A stretch of DNA of 64,000 bases from Phymatolithon calcareum. Lineage: Eukaryota > Rhodophyta > Florideophyceae > Hapalidiales. The translations under genes were made by a program, and so were the position numbers. Below the pieces are notes generated by a model, which made no database searches, had not been told where the DNA came from, and saw only the letters and a list, made by a program, of their open reading frames with translations. The DNA lies in assembly GCA_977006965.1 (NCBI GenBank), contig OZ345384.1, forward strand, positions 124,001 through 188,000, written 5' to 3'. How positions within the stretch are numbered: the stretch's first letter is position 1; every line of letters begins with the position of its first letter. Shown here in pieces: positions 1 through 11,065 of the stretch.

Positions 1-1000
1 ATAATGACTCCACTTTTCGGCTTGGGTGTGTGCTTAACGTTAGAGCATCGACCTCGTCAATATTCAGCTAGGGTAGAAACTCTCTGAGAGCAATGTAGCT
101 CTTGACCTTTTGCGCTGTCGATGACCATCGTGTCACATTGCTCCTGTAGGCATGTAAGTGCGTAAAGTTGCAGAGTTTTACGGCCGGTATAGGGTACGAT
201 AGCATATGCATGATTGCCCTGACATTCTCAATAATGGCTTTGTGTAGACGTATCATGTCCTTCATGGCCAATTTAAAACGGTGTCTCGCACAATGAACAA
301 AACTTGCACCACATAGGTCCGCCAGCGACTTGTTCGTCGAGCAGTTGTCGCCGATGAGTGCAACAACATTCGATAGAAATTTTCCAAACACACTTGGTAC
401 TAACTTGAGAAATTCGTGGTGATTAGCGGCACTCTGTCCTTCTTCGTCTTCGAAAGGAGAAAACTCCAATAAACACTTTTCGTAACTGTATGTCGTAATA
501 GCGGGAAAGGTAGCGAATATCCCGGCATAGCAAGTATCATCAGCGGTCTAATCATCAAGAACGAGAGCAAAGTTCGACGGAAGACGACGTGAGAGTTTCG
601 ATTCGGTGCTTTTCGCGAGAGCATCGAGGAACTTCATGACGATCTTGTAGCTCATGGAATCAAATCGACAAGCGGCAGTGTAAATAGGGTTCTCGGCGAC
701 AGTAAACAGCATCAAGCCTTTAACGATAAACTCTAGCCAGCCGTGGGCATGCAACGTTTTGCGAGGATAAAACAGAGAGAGAGTGCTCGAAACTTGCGAG
801 ATGTTTGTGGTCGACTCTTTCTCAGCGCATAAAGCGCTCAGTTCGTTTGGATCCTGGATTTGAACGTGACTCACAAAATTCGTGTAGCCCCGTCCAGAAT
901 CTTTCTGTCACGTTACACACTTGCAAGTCCTCACAGCGCAGCTGGGATCCGACTGCGTGACAAACTCATCGCGAATATTCTTACCGAAAATTCGCGGCAT
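1..1000 (-). pseudogene. hAT transposase, N-terminal part, broken (copy 1)
   Basis: Reading the minus strand from the ATG at 1000-998, one frame runs to the window edge. It starts with a BED-type zinc finger (C-x-C near codons 26-28, then a GYTNFVSHV motif). Next comes the HGWLEF region, a VLDD(W)TADDT catalytic-start motif (DGWT in relatives) and IGDNCSTNKSLADLC followed by CARH, which are typical hAT core motifs. Three in-frame stops interrupt it: 910-908 (TGA), 550-548 (TAG at the conserved Trp) and 70-68 (TAG). There is no frameshift, so decay was by point mutation only. The C-terminal dimerisation domain lies outside the window. The copy at 16827-18768 is a relative. Whether the source element was active is unknown. 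Confidence 0.8.
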
Positions 1001-1199
1001 CCTGGCTGCTACCAAACGGTGCTCGCCTGGTCCTCAGTTCCCGTTGTACTGTCTTGATTGACATGATTTTCACAATCTTAAATGAGGAGTCCGCAACCGA
1101 CACGTCATGCGCCATCGATGACCAACATTATTCTTCCAGAATATCATCGGAGAGGCACACCATCACTTGGGCCCAAATAAACCACATAGTTGTCCGGGC

Positions 1200-1400
1200 A
1201 CCGCCGTAGTTGTTAAGCATACCTTGTAAATAATTCATTTTCAATATATTCACAGCTCGCTTTCGCGTAAGAATAGATTATTTAATCAAGAAAGTCAAAT
1301 GCATAAGTAATTTATTCAAGGAGAAGGTCAAAAGAAATATGAATTATTGGAATATATTCTCATTCCATTATCCTACTTACGACCTGGATGCACCACAGGT
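1200..1400. repeat. AT-rich hAT terminal region between two hAT copies
   Basis: An AT-rich stretch with repeated AATTATT/AATAAATTATT-like words separates the N-terminus of hAT copy 1 from the broken end of hAT copy 2. The same words occur in the terminal parts of the hAT element at 16406-18795 and in the MITE at 33068-33394. It is therefore probably the 5' terminal region of copy 1, inserted in or next to copy 2. I could not fix exact TIR ends or a TSD here. Confidence 0.45.
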
Positions 1401-1406
1401 CTGCAT

Positions 1407-1841
1407 TTATATTTTTTGTTCAGCTCGCTTGGTGAGGTGGCCCATGTACTTGACAACGGACTTCGTAGAAAGGTTGGGGTATTTGATGTGCTTTCGAAAC
1501 GCCTCTTGATCGACAACAGAAAACGGCAGCAGAGTCGAGAGAACAAAATGCACCCAACCATGATCCGCGACCACTTTAGGTTTGTAGAAGCAAGCCGCCT
1601 CCTCACTTGAATTAATCTATGGTGTGCATGTCGATGACACGAGCGAAGAGTCGGTTTCCTGAAGATCTTTCAATTCCTCTGGACGCTTGGCTCGCACGTG
1701 CGATAACAGATTGGCATATCCACTGCCATTCTGCTTCCTAGTAGTGCCACAGAGGCATCTCCAAACGCAATCGTCGTCGTCGTTGTCCTGGCTAAAAAAG
1801 CTCTCCCTGACTCGTTTACCAAGTGTTGACTTGTGCGGCAT
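1407..1841 (-). pseudogene. hAT transposase N-terminus (copy 2), truncated
   Basis: The ATG at 1841-1839 opens a frame with a BED zinc finger (CVWRCLCGTT, then GSGYANLLSHV). After an in-frame TAG at 1619-1617 the same frame continues with a hAT-type N-terminal region (DHGWVHFVLSTLLPF and MGHLTKRAEQKI). It stops at TAA 1409-1407, and sequence below about 1400 no longer resembles a transposase. It is thus a 5' fragment of a second hAT copy in the same orientation as copy 1. It is about 150 codons long, against 600 or more for a full transposase. Relatives in this window are at 1-1000 and 16827-18768. Confidence 0.75.
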
Positions 1842-2347
1842 GATTCCAGTAGTCCAAATAAAATTGAAGGACGCTCATAAAGATGTGCAATTGATAGAAG
1901 TTGATGAAGTGATGGAGGTTGGCTTGGATGTGAGTGATTTGACTTGCCCGGGTCGCCATTTAAGTACTAGTGTTTAGACATTGCAGCAATCCTGATAACA
2001 GCTAACTGTCGGAAAGATGGTTCTAATGTTCTCACCAACGTTCAAATCATAGTACGTTGTAGTCTACAAGCGAGACACGTACTATTGATATCAATCATGT
2101 GAGTGTAATGTTGCAACTTTACGTACGCAAGAAAACATGTTCTATTTGGGAGCAACAATAGTAGTAATAGAAAAGACAAGTACGAGCACTATCAGAATCA
2201 GACACAGAGAGTAATTCTAAGAGTATTCTGCCTCCTTCGAGAATAAATTATTTTATTCTATCGAGACTATGAACGAATTATTTATCCAACAGATTGCAGT
2301 TGATTAAATAAATATAAATACATATTCCAATACATTTAAATATAAAT
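1842..2347. other. Flank of hAT copy 2, AT-rich to the right
   Basis: No gene is visible. The part from about 2160 to 2347 is AT-rich, with AATAAATTATTTTATT-like words similar to those at the ends of the other hAT elements here, so it may be the terminal region of copy 2. No exact TIR or TSD was found. Confidence 0.35.
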
Positions 2348-3035
2348 TATTTTTTACAAGCTATGTTGTTAAGCTCCGTTATCCAATTCTTCACGCATTC
2401 ACCGCTCTGTCCATCCCATTCACGAACGGTGAAGTCTCAAGGTCCCGAAACAATTCGACTTCCGTCCCCGTTCATTGCAACGCACTCCACAACACCCTCG
2501 TCTCCAAGGAGTGGTGCCATCACGCAATCTCCGCTTTGCTCATCTCATAAATGAACGGTTTTGTCTTTGGATCCCGAAATCATTCGAATTTCGTTCCCGT
2601 TCATTGCAACACTGTTGATTTCATTGTCATGGCCCTTCATTGTATGCAAAGTAGACATCGCTTTCAAATCGAAAACATGGATTTCCTCTCCTTGCAGGAC
2701 TGCAATTATATTTCTTTCTTTAATGAAATCCAGGGCTATAAATTCCACCGCAAAGTCGATACGGGAGTGTTGCCTCGCATCGGCCTCTATCGAGGCTCGT
2801 GCTTCAGCACGTAGTGAGGCATCGGAACCTGCATCGACACACTTGACAAGAAGCGCTGCACAATCTCTGACCATCTGTACTGCGACTGCAACTGCCTGTA
2901 CATTTCAAACAGAGTTACGTGAATAGTCTTGTTGATGTTCACCCATCTCCCTTCGACGGTGCTCAGCACTGCGTCAACCCAAGTACCTGTCCGGCTACCA
3001 TCCCGTAATTCCTGAAAATCGTCCCGCAGAGCCAC
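2348..3035 (-). pseudogene. WD40-repeat remnant, probable C-terminus of the NB-ARC gene
   Basis: On the minus strand the frame reads through WD40 units. IHVFDLK is followed by MKGHDNEINSVAMNGNEI and SGSKDKTVHL, then a second blade with ECVAMNGDGSRIVSG and TVREWDGQSGECV. Two TGA codons (2547-2545 and 2439-2437) sit exactly where WD40 blades carry Trp, so each is explained by TGG to TGA. The part from 3035 to 2875 is in another frame and looks like a linker. WD40 propellers are common effector-side domains of NB-ARC/NACHT proteins, and the NB-ARC remnant lies upstream on the same strand (5095-3900). One decayed gene is the simplest reading, although 3040-3890 between them has no clear match. 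Confidence 0.65.
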
Positions 3036-3039
3036 TGTT

Positions 3040-3895
3040 CCTCTAACCTTTATTCGCCTCCTCGACTATGGTACATCCGACAGCAACGATTCTAGATTCT
3101 ACCCTTCACTCCTAGCCAGATGTCGAGCAAGGTTCATGGGATAGAACCCGTTCGAAACGAGGACTGCGAAGTATTCCGGGCTGGCGTCCGTTCACCGGCC
3201 GCTACTCGTACAGCGATCATCCGGCGCAAATAGGGGACTGCCAAATACCCCATGTTCGTGTTCCCTGCCGCTGCAAACATAGCGGTCATCCGGCGCAAGA
3301 CACAGTGCAATGATACACATCTAAATTGCAGAACTCCTGTATTGTTCGCCATAGACGACTCCCGATTGCGAGGCGTCATTGTGTGTTCATTGCACCACAT
3401 TTTGCAGCTCGGTGATCAGTGTACCGAGCTCGTTGGAAAGCTGATCCGATGGCATGTCGTAACCGCGCCTGGCACGTGATTCGGTACTCGCGTAAGTCCC
3501 TATTGATAAAGGGCGTTAACATCGTCTCTATAGACGCTCTGCCGGCAGCGGCCTACCGCTGCCATTTTAGGTACTCTCTGGAAACTAACTTCTTGATCCT
3601 CGTTGCACGTTTTCTCCACTTCCGCCGCCGCGCTCGCTCCTCGGCTTTTTGCTCGGCGCAACGTATCCTCTTATAGGTGTCACAAAGGCTTCTGCGTCGC
3701 TCCAGCCAATGCACCTGCTTCCTCTCAAAGCAGTCCTTTTTCACCCATTGATTGGTTGACGCCTAGCTGTCTCGGATTATAGCAGCCGCTCTCGGAGGTC
3801 AGCTTTACGCGGCACTCCTAATACTACTGGCAGTCCAGCGAATACATCCAGGATGTCTCGAAATACAATCTAAGTGTAGCTTGATATTTGAGCAC
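3040..3895 (-). other. Unassigned stretch between NB-ARC and WD40 remnants
   Basis: Short open stretches occur on both strands, for example a Lys/Arg-rich minus frame at 3744-3553. None resembles a family I recognise. By position it should be the linker between the NB-ARC and WD40 parts of the broken gene on the minus strand. Confidence 0.3.
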
Positions 3896-3899
3896 ATTC

Positions 3900-5095
3900 A
3901 GTTTCGATCCCAGCATACTTGGCAAGAATTTTCAACGCCTGCTGCCCACGAACTTCGCTCGGACTGAATTTCACATAGACGAAATGTTGCGAGATGGACC
4001 TCTCCCGTGTCAATATCACCATTGCACTTCATCGTGAGTTGCAAAGCAACAGCTTAAGCGAACTTAGATATCCAATAGGGTGCCCGTAGAAAGACCAGAT
4101 ATCATCGCAGACAAACAAGGCACACCTACCTTTGAACCTCGTCGAGGATTGTTTAGCTGCTGATTCTGCAGATCTCTTATTTACGATATCCCTGGCAAGA
4201 GACTTGCCGTCCGAGCTTTCAACAAAGTGTGCCACACCTTCAATCACATCCTGTTCAGAAGTGCCTTGTCCAAGAGTGATAAAGAACACCCCATCCAAGA
4301 ACTTGTTGATTCACGTCACAGACCCTGAAGTGCAACTGTTTTCCCCACTTCACCCATTCCCACTGCCCCAACTAGACTTGCACTAACAGCAGGCGTTTCT
4401 CTTACACCGGCGCAGTTCGACAATACTTCACGCTTCAAGAATTCTTCCATGGTATCACCACTGAAGTGCAGCACCACATTCTTTGGAAGCGGCGGCTCGT
4501 TAAAATGCGCATCTTATTCGTCACATGCAATCATGTCATTATATCTCATGGATGGAGTAACGAGAGCAATTGACACACGTTCAGTCGCCGGTTGAACCTC
4601 TATCCATATCGCATCAAGTTCTTCAAGCGCTGTTTTTACCTTCTTCATCCTAGAGAAAGGTTTGGCCTCATTCACTGGACGACCGTACACAGTTCGATTC
4701 CTGTTCCTCAATGAATGACGTCCTCGAATTGACGTGTTACCGACAACATGTGCAGGAAACCACTCTCTTATTAACTCATCCTCCAGGCTCTTCAAGATGT
4801 CCTCCGCCGTTCTCAGGGATTCCTCAACTTGCTTGAGAGGGGCGCGAAATGTGATTCTCGGACGTTCGCCAATGGATTCCATGTCATCCACAAGTGTTGC
4901 TTCGATACTTTTAACACTTCTTTTGCAGTCTTCAAACGACTTGATTGAAGTATGCCAGTTGTCTGACAATGACCAGAACTCTTCACAGCGAATCTGCAGG
5001 TTGGAAAATCTCTGTGTCACCTGATTGATTATGCCGATAACTCCGAGCACACGACCTGCGGCTTTGGAAATTCCGGCAAACGGAGGAGACAAAGT
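3900..5095 (-). pseudogene. NB-ARC (NLR-type) ATPase, broken
   Basis: The minus strand encodes about 190 residues of helical N-terminal region (from SPPFAGISKAAGRVLG). An in-frame TAA follows near 4513, then an NB-ARC domain. The Walker A motif GMGEVGKT lies at 4360-4337. After a frameshift near 4300 come LDGVFFITLGQG and Walker B LFVCDDIW at 4118-4095. A further segment (VILTRERSISQHF ... GQQALKILAKYAG) matches the sensor/ARC1 region. NB-ARC proteins are ATP-driven immune or stress switches. The upstream start is not an ATG, so an exon may be missing. The stop and frameshift argue for a pseudogene. WD40 sequence follows downstream on the same strand. Confidence 0.75.
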
Positions 5096-5385
5096 ACACC
5101 CTACGCTGTGAGCTTACCACCTTGTGTTGCGTGCATTCCTAAACTCTTAATGCGGAGTCAGAGGACGCGAACACGAGTGTCCTCAAGAATCAGTCTTAGT
5201 GGAAGTGTGTCTCTGTGCGGAGGCGTCGCTTTAACAAGTAGACTATCACCCTGCAGCAGATACCTGCAGTTGCACCTATAAGTGCAAGTGTGAGTAGAGT
5301 ATACTGAAATTATACAGCAGTACCCCACATATCAGCCCAAGAAACTTCCGGAAAGTACAGTTTTCAATCAAATTCATTTTTTGAA
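5096..5385. other. Intergenic, no gene seen
   Basis: This is the upstream flank of the NB-ARC remnant. I see no open frame worth reporting and no clear repeat before the TIR element begins at 5394. Confidence 0.4.
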
Positions 5386-6039
5386 TTTGGAATTGGACGC
5401 ATATTTTCAGTGTCAGTAATTCTCGCGTCTGTGTCACTAATCGGGAAAAAGACATTTCAGTGTCACTATTCTGCAAAATGACACGTCAGTGCCACTAATC
5501 TGCAAAACAGTGCCTTGGTGTCACTATTTTCCAAAAACGGCATCTCAGTGTTACTAATCTTCCAAACGAATCGACCATGTCACTAAAAATTACAGAAGAA
5601 GCTAGAAATGTACAATTTTCGTGACATAATTATTGCAAAGTCTTTTCATCTTGTAAAAATTTTGCAAGGAGTAATACTCGTTGCCAATTCCACGTTTCGC
5701 GAGCTCCAGGTGTTGTGCACAATGTTTTCAGAATCTATATGATACTCATTGAGTGGTATTGTTTTCCTTTGTAAGGGTCTGACAAAGTTGAATTGGCCCA
5801 TAACGTGGATAGATCGGGCCATAGAGAAATTTTTGCAGTAGTGTTCTATGGTCAATAGCAAAGCTCTCCCAAAATCGCAGGCATGATTAATGGCTCTGAA
5901 CGGTCAACTTAATGCAATAAGTTTAAGTTTTCCTCGGGAATGCTGTTTTTCATATTAGTGACACTGATGTGCTGTTTTTCAATTTAGCGACACAGACGTG
6001 AAAATTAGTGACAGGGAAAATATTTTGCCATTTGGAATT
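5386..6039. mobile_element. Long-TIR (foldback/MULE-like) DNA element with TSD
   Basis: A left arm from 5394 and a right arm ending at 6030 are reverse complements over about 75 bp. Both contain the order TATTTT, CTGTCA(C/G)TAATT, CGTCTGTGTC. The flanks carry a direct repeat TTTGGAAT (5386-5393 and 6031-6038), extendable to 9 bp as TTTGGAATT. The left arm is built of degenerate subrepeats of about 30 bp with CAGTGTCACTAATC-like cores, and the right arm carries the reverse. Long TIRs with an 8-9 bp TSD suggest a Mutator-like or foldback element of about 637 bp. There is no transposase inside, so it is non-autonomous. Confidence 0.75.
5400..5600. repeat. Short tandem subrepeats in the left arm
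   Basis: Five or so imperfect units of about 30 bp with a GTGTCACTAAT-like core follow each other. The same core appears in reverse complement at 5955-6015 in the right arm. Confidence 0.6.
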
Positions 6040-6064
6040 TATGAATCGCCGTCAGTAACACTTA

Positions 6065-6255
6065 TCCCTGGCAAGAGCAAGCAAGAAACGAAGATTCCGA
6101 ACTTGATGAAGCTCTCACAGTTATCTCAAACTTAATGCCCAAGCAACTACTTTCCGATATTCAAAAAGAGATGCTGGAAATGGCAGTTGATACCGTCGAA
6201 AGAAAATGTCCGAAATCAAAATGAAAACGTAAGCGAAGGATTGTAACGCAACGAA
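6065..6255 (+). repeat. Dispersed coding-like repeat (inverted copy at 39960-40150)
   Basis: This stretch matches the reverse complement of 39960-40150. Translated, both give a helical C-terminal-like piece (DEALTVISNLMPKQLLSDIQKE here). It is probably the tail of an unidentified transposon protein. A stop follows the Lys-rich end (CPKSK). No start is visible. Confidence 0.45.
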
Positions 6256-6289
6256 AATCTCTCAGGTGCAATGATAATTGACTAAGAGA

Positions 6290-6460
6290 GCTTCAATGAA
6301 ACAGAAATCCATCCATCCATCCCTCAGGAACACTCACGATACTGCAAGGGAGATTCGTTTCAGCAGTCATGTAGCTTCGATCATATATTAAAACACTTGT
6401 AATCCGGGTTAACATCGTAGCCCTCGCTGCAAAAAGCATCTTCCGTAAAATTGAATCAAA
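6290..6460. repeat. Dispersed repeat, related to 32165-32320
   Basis: The order of words (ACTCACGA, GACTGCAAGGGA, GGGTTAACATCGTAGCC) recurs at 32165-32320, and a weaker, shorter copy lies at about 32985-33055. The family is unknown; a LINE 3' region is one option. Confidence 0.5.
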
Positions 6461-6632
6461 TTCTGTGATATCTGTCCTATATGCGTACATTAAGGGTGTT
6501 GATTATTGTAATGCCAGCTAGAAAAATAGTTCCATTACCAGGCTTTACCTGTCACGCATTGTAGCGGTCAGCACATCAATGGAAACCTAAGAAATGAGAA
6601 ACCAAGCTAAATTCGATACCCAGGTTTTTTGA

Positions 6633-7260
6633 TTATCGAATCCAGCTTGTTTCCAAATGATGATTCGTGTCACGAAAATCGGGGTCGATATGTACATGCT
6701 TGATAATAAACTGATAGCTATGATATCTTGTTTCCACTAGATTGGCAAAGCACAAGCCCCACGTTTCATCGAGTACCCTATACGTGGTCCGAAGCGCGTG
6801 GGAAAGAGCATCTTGGAAACCTTGCTCGTTCGCGATCTCGAAGTAGCGCAGCATTTTTCTAGCGGTACCAGATTGATTCAAATTGGGCAAGATTCTTCTG
6901 AAGAAGGCGTGTGCGATTAAATCGCGGAAATGGTTGAAACTGTCGCGGGTGGATCTTTCTTGCCGTCTGTGAGTCACGAAATGTCACTACGTTCAGTTAT
7001 TGTTAGTGCCGAAGGTCGGCTTGCAGGTTTTTCCTTACTGGTTGTTATTGATGATTTGTTTAGAAAAGTGCGGCCGAGAGGCTATGAAAGGACGTATCAA
7101 AAATCTGACATGAAACAGCGCGCTTTTGGCCAATTCGGCAATTGACATCGGCAATCTTATTGACGCTACACCTTCGTCGACAAAGGTTTTCCAAGTAGAA
7201 TTCAGACCTATCAATCCTGTTGCGAAGAATAATGCCATGTTTTGATAGTTGACTGTACAA
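6633..7260 (-). other. Open stretches of unknown nature
   Basis: A 114-codon minus frame (6977-6633) and shorter frames upstream are open but match nothing I recognise. No intron signals or motifs stand out. They could be a remnant of an element or chance. Confidence 0.2.
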
Positions 7261-7578
7261 CCAGCCGACTCGGGATGATGAAGAGGAAGCGGAAATTAAG
7301 ACTTACAGGTAGGCAATATTAGGAACATGCAAAGGCTTTCCACTTGCTCTTGCGATGGGCGCAGGATCGGTTTCGAAATGCCGCGAAGCATAGGAAATGA
7401 AAATTTTAAAAGAATTCGTGTCCTCGGCAATACCAGAACGCGACCTGACAGCAGTTGAGACTGGTGAGGATGTGGAACCGGATGTCACTGATGTTAGCAT
7501 TCTTTTTCTAGATGAGCTACTCAAATGCGAGCATTGGCCGCTCTTCCAAGAGGTCAATGGGTGGCTTTGAAAACGCTT

Positions 7579-7856
7579 CTCCTCTCCGAGGAATAATGTT
7601 GTCATTTACAACTTATAAAATCCTTATCACAGCAGAATAAAGAATCGAATTTAAGCTTCCAACTTATTTTTCCCCCGAAGGTTGACCGAGTTTGGAAGAT
7701 CATCTGGACAATAGAACTGAATTTTAATGAAAGTGATATGAGCGCTGAAAATGCTCAATTTTAGATGAACTATTAAATATTTATCGGTCCAAGCTCATAT
7801 TTACTTTCGTCAGTTACGTGAAAGCAGCTCGTGTTTTCTCGCGTCTACAAAAACAA
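7579..7856 (+). repeat. 280-bp dispersed repeat, copy 1
   Basis: This stretch is nearly the same as 31835-32130 in direct orientation. It starts with CTCCTCTCCGAG, contains AATCGAATTTAAGCTTCCAAC and ends with CTACAAAAACAA. The second copy has an extra TTTTATAAGTTGAAG segment. No coding capacity is seen. It may be a solo LTR or the end of a DNA element, but no ends or TSD were found. Confidence 0.7.
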
Positions 7857-8249
7857 TAGGTAATCTTTTGAACTGGAGATTTCGTTCTGCTATTGCTTCT
7901 AGTCACGAACACATCTTGTTCCTTCACGCTTCTCTACATCTGACTCTATTGTTCAATGCACAACAATGCCCATCGCTCCATACATAGCAGGTACTGGAAG
8001 TCTCGGTTTTGCCGTCATCGCATGTGCGCTTCAGTCATTATTCAATAATATGCAAAATTATTAGACGAGGAGGTCTTTGTCGCAGTCCACCGGATGGTGC
8101 TGGCGGTGGCAGTGGTGGAAGAAGACCATTGCGGTAATCGACAATGCGGTGCTTTTGGAGTTGCGATGATGGGGCTTGTTTTCTGCTGAGGGTGGCGATA
8201 GCAGTAAGAGAGTGAGCGACAAAGAGAGAAAGCGGTTGTATGGGGGCAG

Positions 8250-8494
8250 TGTCATTGACTTCGTGTCCAGGCTACACGTAGTATTTCATGTCCTTCATAT
8301 AGTGGGATTGCGTGTACTACTGTAGACCCTTTTCGGGGTCTGCATACAGCTTGGACCTGAGTCTCCCAACCCTACTTAAGTCGCTTTAGTCTTCCTCACT
8401 AGGGGGGAGATTGGAAGAATGGAAGAAGTAAAGGACAGGGTCATCAAAGACCTTGTTTTTCATCCCGAACACTTTTCACGGTTTTTGACCGACA
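8250..8494. repeat. 5' LTR
   Basis: It starts TGTCATTGACTTCG and ends TTTTTGACCGACA. It differs from the other LTR by a few positions only (for example TGTCATT against TGTCAAT and one T in a T-run). Confidence 0.9.
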
Positions 8495-8787
8495 TTTGCA
8501 AATCAAAGTCGAACACCGTGCTTATGTTCTAACTTTTTTTTTCTTTTCGTGTTTTAATGTCCGGCATCGCGATGTGCGGACGAAGCAAGAAACCACCCGA
8601 CTACGCTCATCGTTTTCACGCACTCTCTACTGGGCAAAGTGCAAAAACCGGGAATAATGTCCCTTGTCTTTTGATTGTTTGAGTTACCCATTGAAATCGC
8701 ACCGGCTCGAAATTTTTTTTCTGCATTGGCTGGCTATTTGAATGCGATGGAAAAAGTCGAGCCCCCAGGTTGCGCTGAAGTATAAAG

Positions 8788-9087
8788 GCAGATCCCTGAG
8801 CTGCCCTACGGTGAGCTGAGAGCTTTCCCGGGGCGCGAGAGCGAGAAAACCAAGCGCAAGTCCATACTATAGACTTCGACATCAGATTCACTTGCGGCGA
8901 GTGCATTGGAAAAGTATCTTTTGAGTTTCCGCGGGATGCAGAGGAAGCTTTCAGTGTTCTACAATTGAGTTTGAGGCTATGAAGTGATAGAGCACAGACG
9001 AGAAAAATGCAGATCCCTGAGCTGCCCTACGGTGAGCTGAGAGCTTTCCCGGGGCAGGAGAGCGAGAACACGAAGTGCAATTCCATG
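8788..9087. repeat. Internal direct duplication in the TRIM element
   Basis: A segment of about 78 bp beginning GCAGATCCCTGAGCTGCC occurs at 8788 and again at 9009, 221 bp apart. The copies diverge after AAGTCCAT/AATTCCAT. The first copy directly follows a TATAAA. Confidence 0.85.
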
Positions 9088-9204
9088 CCATCGATTCTGA
9101 GAGTGTCTATTCTCGGTTTTGAGCTTTGGAAATCGAAACTGTTGATTGCGGAAGACGTTTGTGTTTTGTTTAGTTTGTTCTGGGCGATTAGAGAAAAGGT
9201 TGAA

Positions 9205-9448
9205 TGTCAATGACTTCGTGTCCAGGCTACACGTAGTATTTCATGTCCTTCATATAGTGGGATTGCGTGTACTACTGTAGACCCTTTTCGGGGTCTGCAT
9301 ACAGCTTGGACCTGAGTCTCCCAACCCTACTTAAGTCGCTTTAGTCTTCCTCACTAGGGGGGAGATTGGAAGAATGGAAGAAGTAAAGGACAGGGTCATC
9401 AAAGACCTTGTTTTCATCCCGAACACTTTTCACGGTTTTTGACCGACA
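9205..9448. repeat. 3' LTR
   Basis: Partner of 8250-8494. It is followed immediately by the TSD GGCAG. Confidence 0.9.
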
Positions 9449-9453
9449 GGCAG

Positions 9454-10590
9454 AGCGTAGGTCAAAGAGGTCGGATTTATTGGGTGTGCGGCAGTGAGGC
9501 ATTGGAAGTTGATGATCGAATGCCTCCACGAGGCGTGCCGTGAATTCGCGTGGTATTACGTAGTGTGCACGGCACGTTGGCGAAAATGATCGGATCTGGA
9601 CGATTGTGTTTTGCGATGGTTAATATCGTTTGACTGTTTGTCCCGTATGATAAGCGCTTGAAATCTAGAGTATCGTGTAATAGGAAAAATATTTCGAACT
9701 CGTTTCATAAACGAGCACTTCGTTCTTGCCACGAAGACATGCGCAATCACTGGATTGTGGCGGAAAAATTAAAGGTGGATAAATGTTTGGGAAATTCAGA
9801 AATTGAAACAGTACTAATTTCTGTCTTACTGTATGAGCGTAATGATTTCGATCTTTATAAACGATCATTAGCTGTAATATAAGTTTAAATATTGCGTTCG
9901 GACTTTTTTATATATTTCTCACAGTATGTATGCTCGTACAAGTGTTCACCCAATTGCCTTACAAATTTTGGTCCCGATGATCACATGTTGAAAACTAGTT
10001 TGTAATTGAGATGCACCGCCAACGGCACCTGCGACGTGTGAAATTAATGGAAATTATGAAAGGGAATCAGAATAATCTTACAGTAGTGATTTGATGCCGT
10101 ACGGAGCAGACAGTGTGAGATTATTCGGGGGACTGGACCATTGAGTATCCGCCAGACACGCTTTGGCGTGGAAGAGGCCGGAGTGTGAGGCCCAGATTTG
10201 TTACAATGTTCTAGAAGAGAGTAATTAGTGTGTGTTAAGAAGTCAGCAGGCAACATATATGCCATGCCGCTGATACTGGGGGGAACGCTTTACCACGTAA
10301 GAAGAAGTAAACTCGTTTGTGTACGCAATCATTAAGGTGGATCAACCTGCCTCACCGGTCGTCGGTGAGAAGTTGAGAATTTGGTGGTCGGCACGTAGGC
10401 CCGAAATTTTATTTTATTTCCACTATTTGTGTACCAATCGTAACTACTCGCTATTTGCGCTGGCAAATCACAACAGTTTCGGAATAGATGCATGCGGGAG
10501 TGCGTGGCAAAAATATCAGATGGGAGTCAGTTTGTGGTCGATACAACATATATGTAAACAGAGTTTGACGGAATACGGTACAGTTTTGTA
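9454..10590. other. No gene seen
   Basis: Only short unconvincing frames occur on both strands, and I see no repeat with other parts of the window. Confidence 0.4.
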
Positions 10591-10659
10591 CACTATTGTT
10601 GTGTCTGCTTCGAAAGACAGGCGGGGAATCATTGCGCAACGGGGGTAAATTACGGAACT

Positions 10660-11065
10660 TATATTTTCGAGAGCTTTCCAAATTCTATACAATACACCCC
10701 TTCCTGCCACCACAACCACAGCCAATACTCCCCGTCACGAACACCGACGCACACCTGCACAAGAACGGAGAACATGACTGCCTCCTCACTGAAACTAACC
10801 TCTTCGAATTGCGCCTGCACTCCACGAAAGACGGCGCAAGCAGGACGCGCACTCTCAACTGTTGTGTCATCCTCACCCACCCGGTCGACGGCTTGGCGAC
10901 CTGCCGTACATACCTTTTCAAACTCAAGCCGCGTCGAACGGACTTCGGCATATTCGCTCCCACGTTCACGCTTTAGCCGGAGCGCGTCACCACCGCGCAC
11001 AGAGTCGTCATCCATGGCGCCACCCGCGATGGCCTCGCCGGCCGCGTCTAGCGGATTTCCTCATT
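10660..11065 (-). other. GC-richer, coding-like stretch, possible exon
   Basis: This stretch is clearly GC-richer than its surroundings. On the minus strand an ATG near 11015 opens an acidic frame (MDDDSVRGGDALRLKRER...) that reaches LEFEK followed by GTATGT, a good splice donor. The frame stays open to 10659. The plus strand is also open (Ser/Thr-rich, from 10774). I do not recognise a family on either strand. An isolated first exon of a minus-strand gene is one reading, and a chance product of base composition is another. Confidence 0.3.

Larger units (their letters stand above)
8245..9453. mobile_element. Complete small LTR retrotransposon (TRIM-like) with TSD
   Basis: Two near-identical direct repeats of about 245 bp (8250-8494 and 9205-9448) begin with TGTCA and end with GACA, the TG...CA rule of LTRs. 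They are flanked by a 5-bp TSD, GGCAG (8245-8249 and 9449-9453). The internal part is only 710 bp and encodes no gag or pol. A purine run (GAGAAAAGG) just before the 3' LTR could be the polypurine tract. No primer binding site was recognised. Size and structure fit a terminal-repeat retrotransposon in miniature, mobilised in trans. The high LTR similarity suggests a fairly recent insertion. Confidence 0.9.

Noticed and set aside
2437-2547. UGA read as Trp (variant genetic code)
   Set aside because: TAG also occurs at conserved Trp positions (550-548, 12337-12335), and intact genes here use TGG for Trp, for example in the DGW motif of the hAT at about 17372. Mutation explains all of them.
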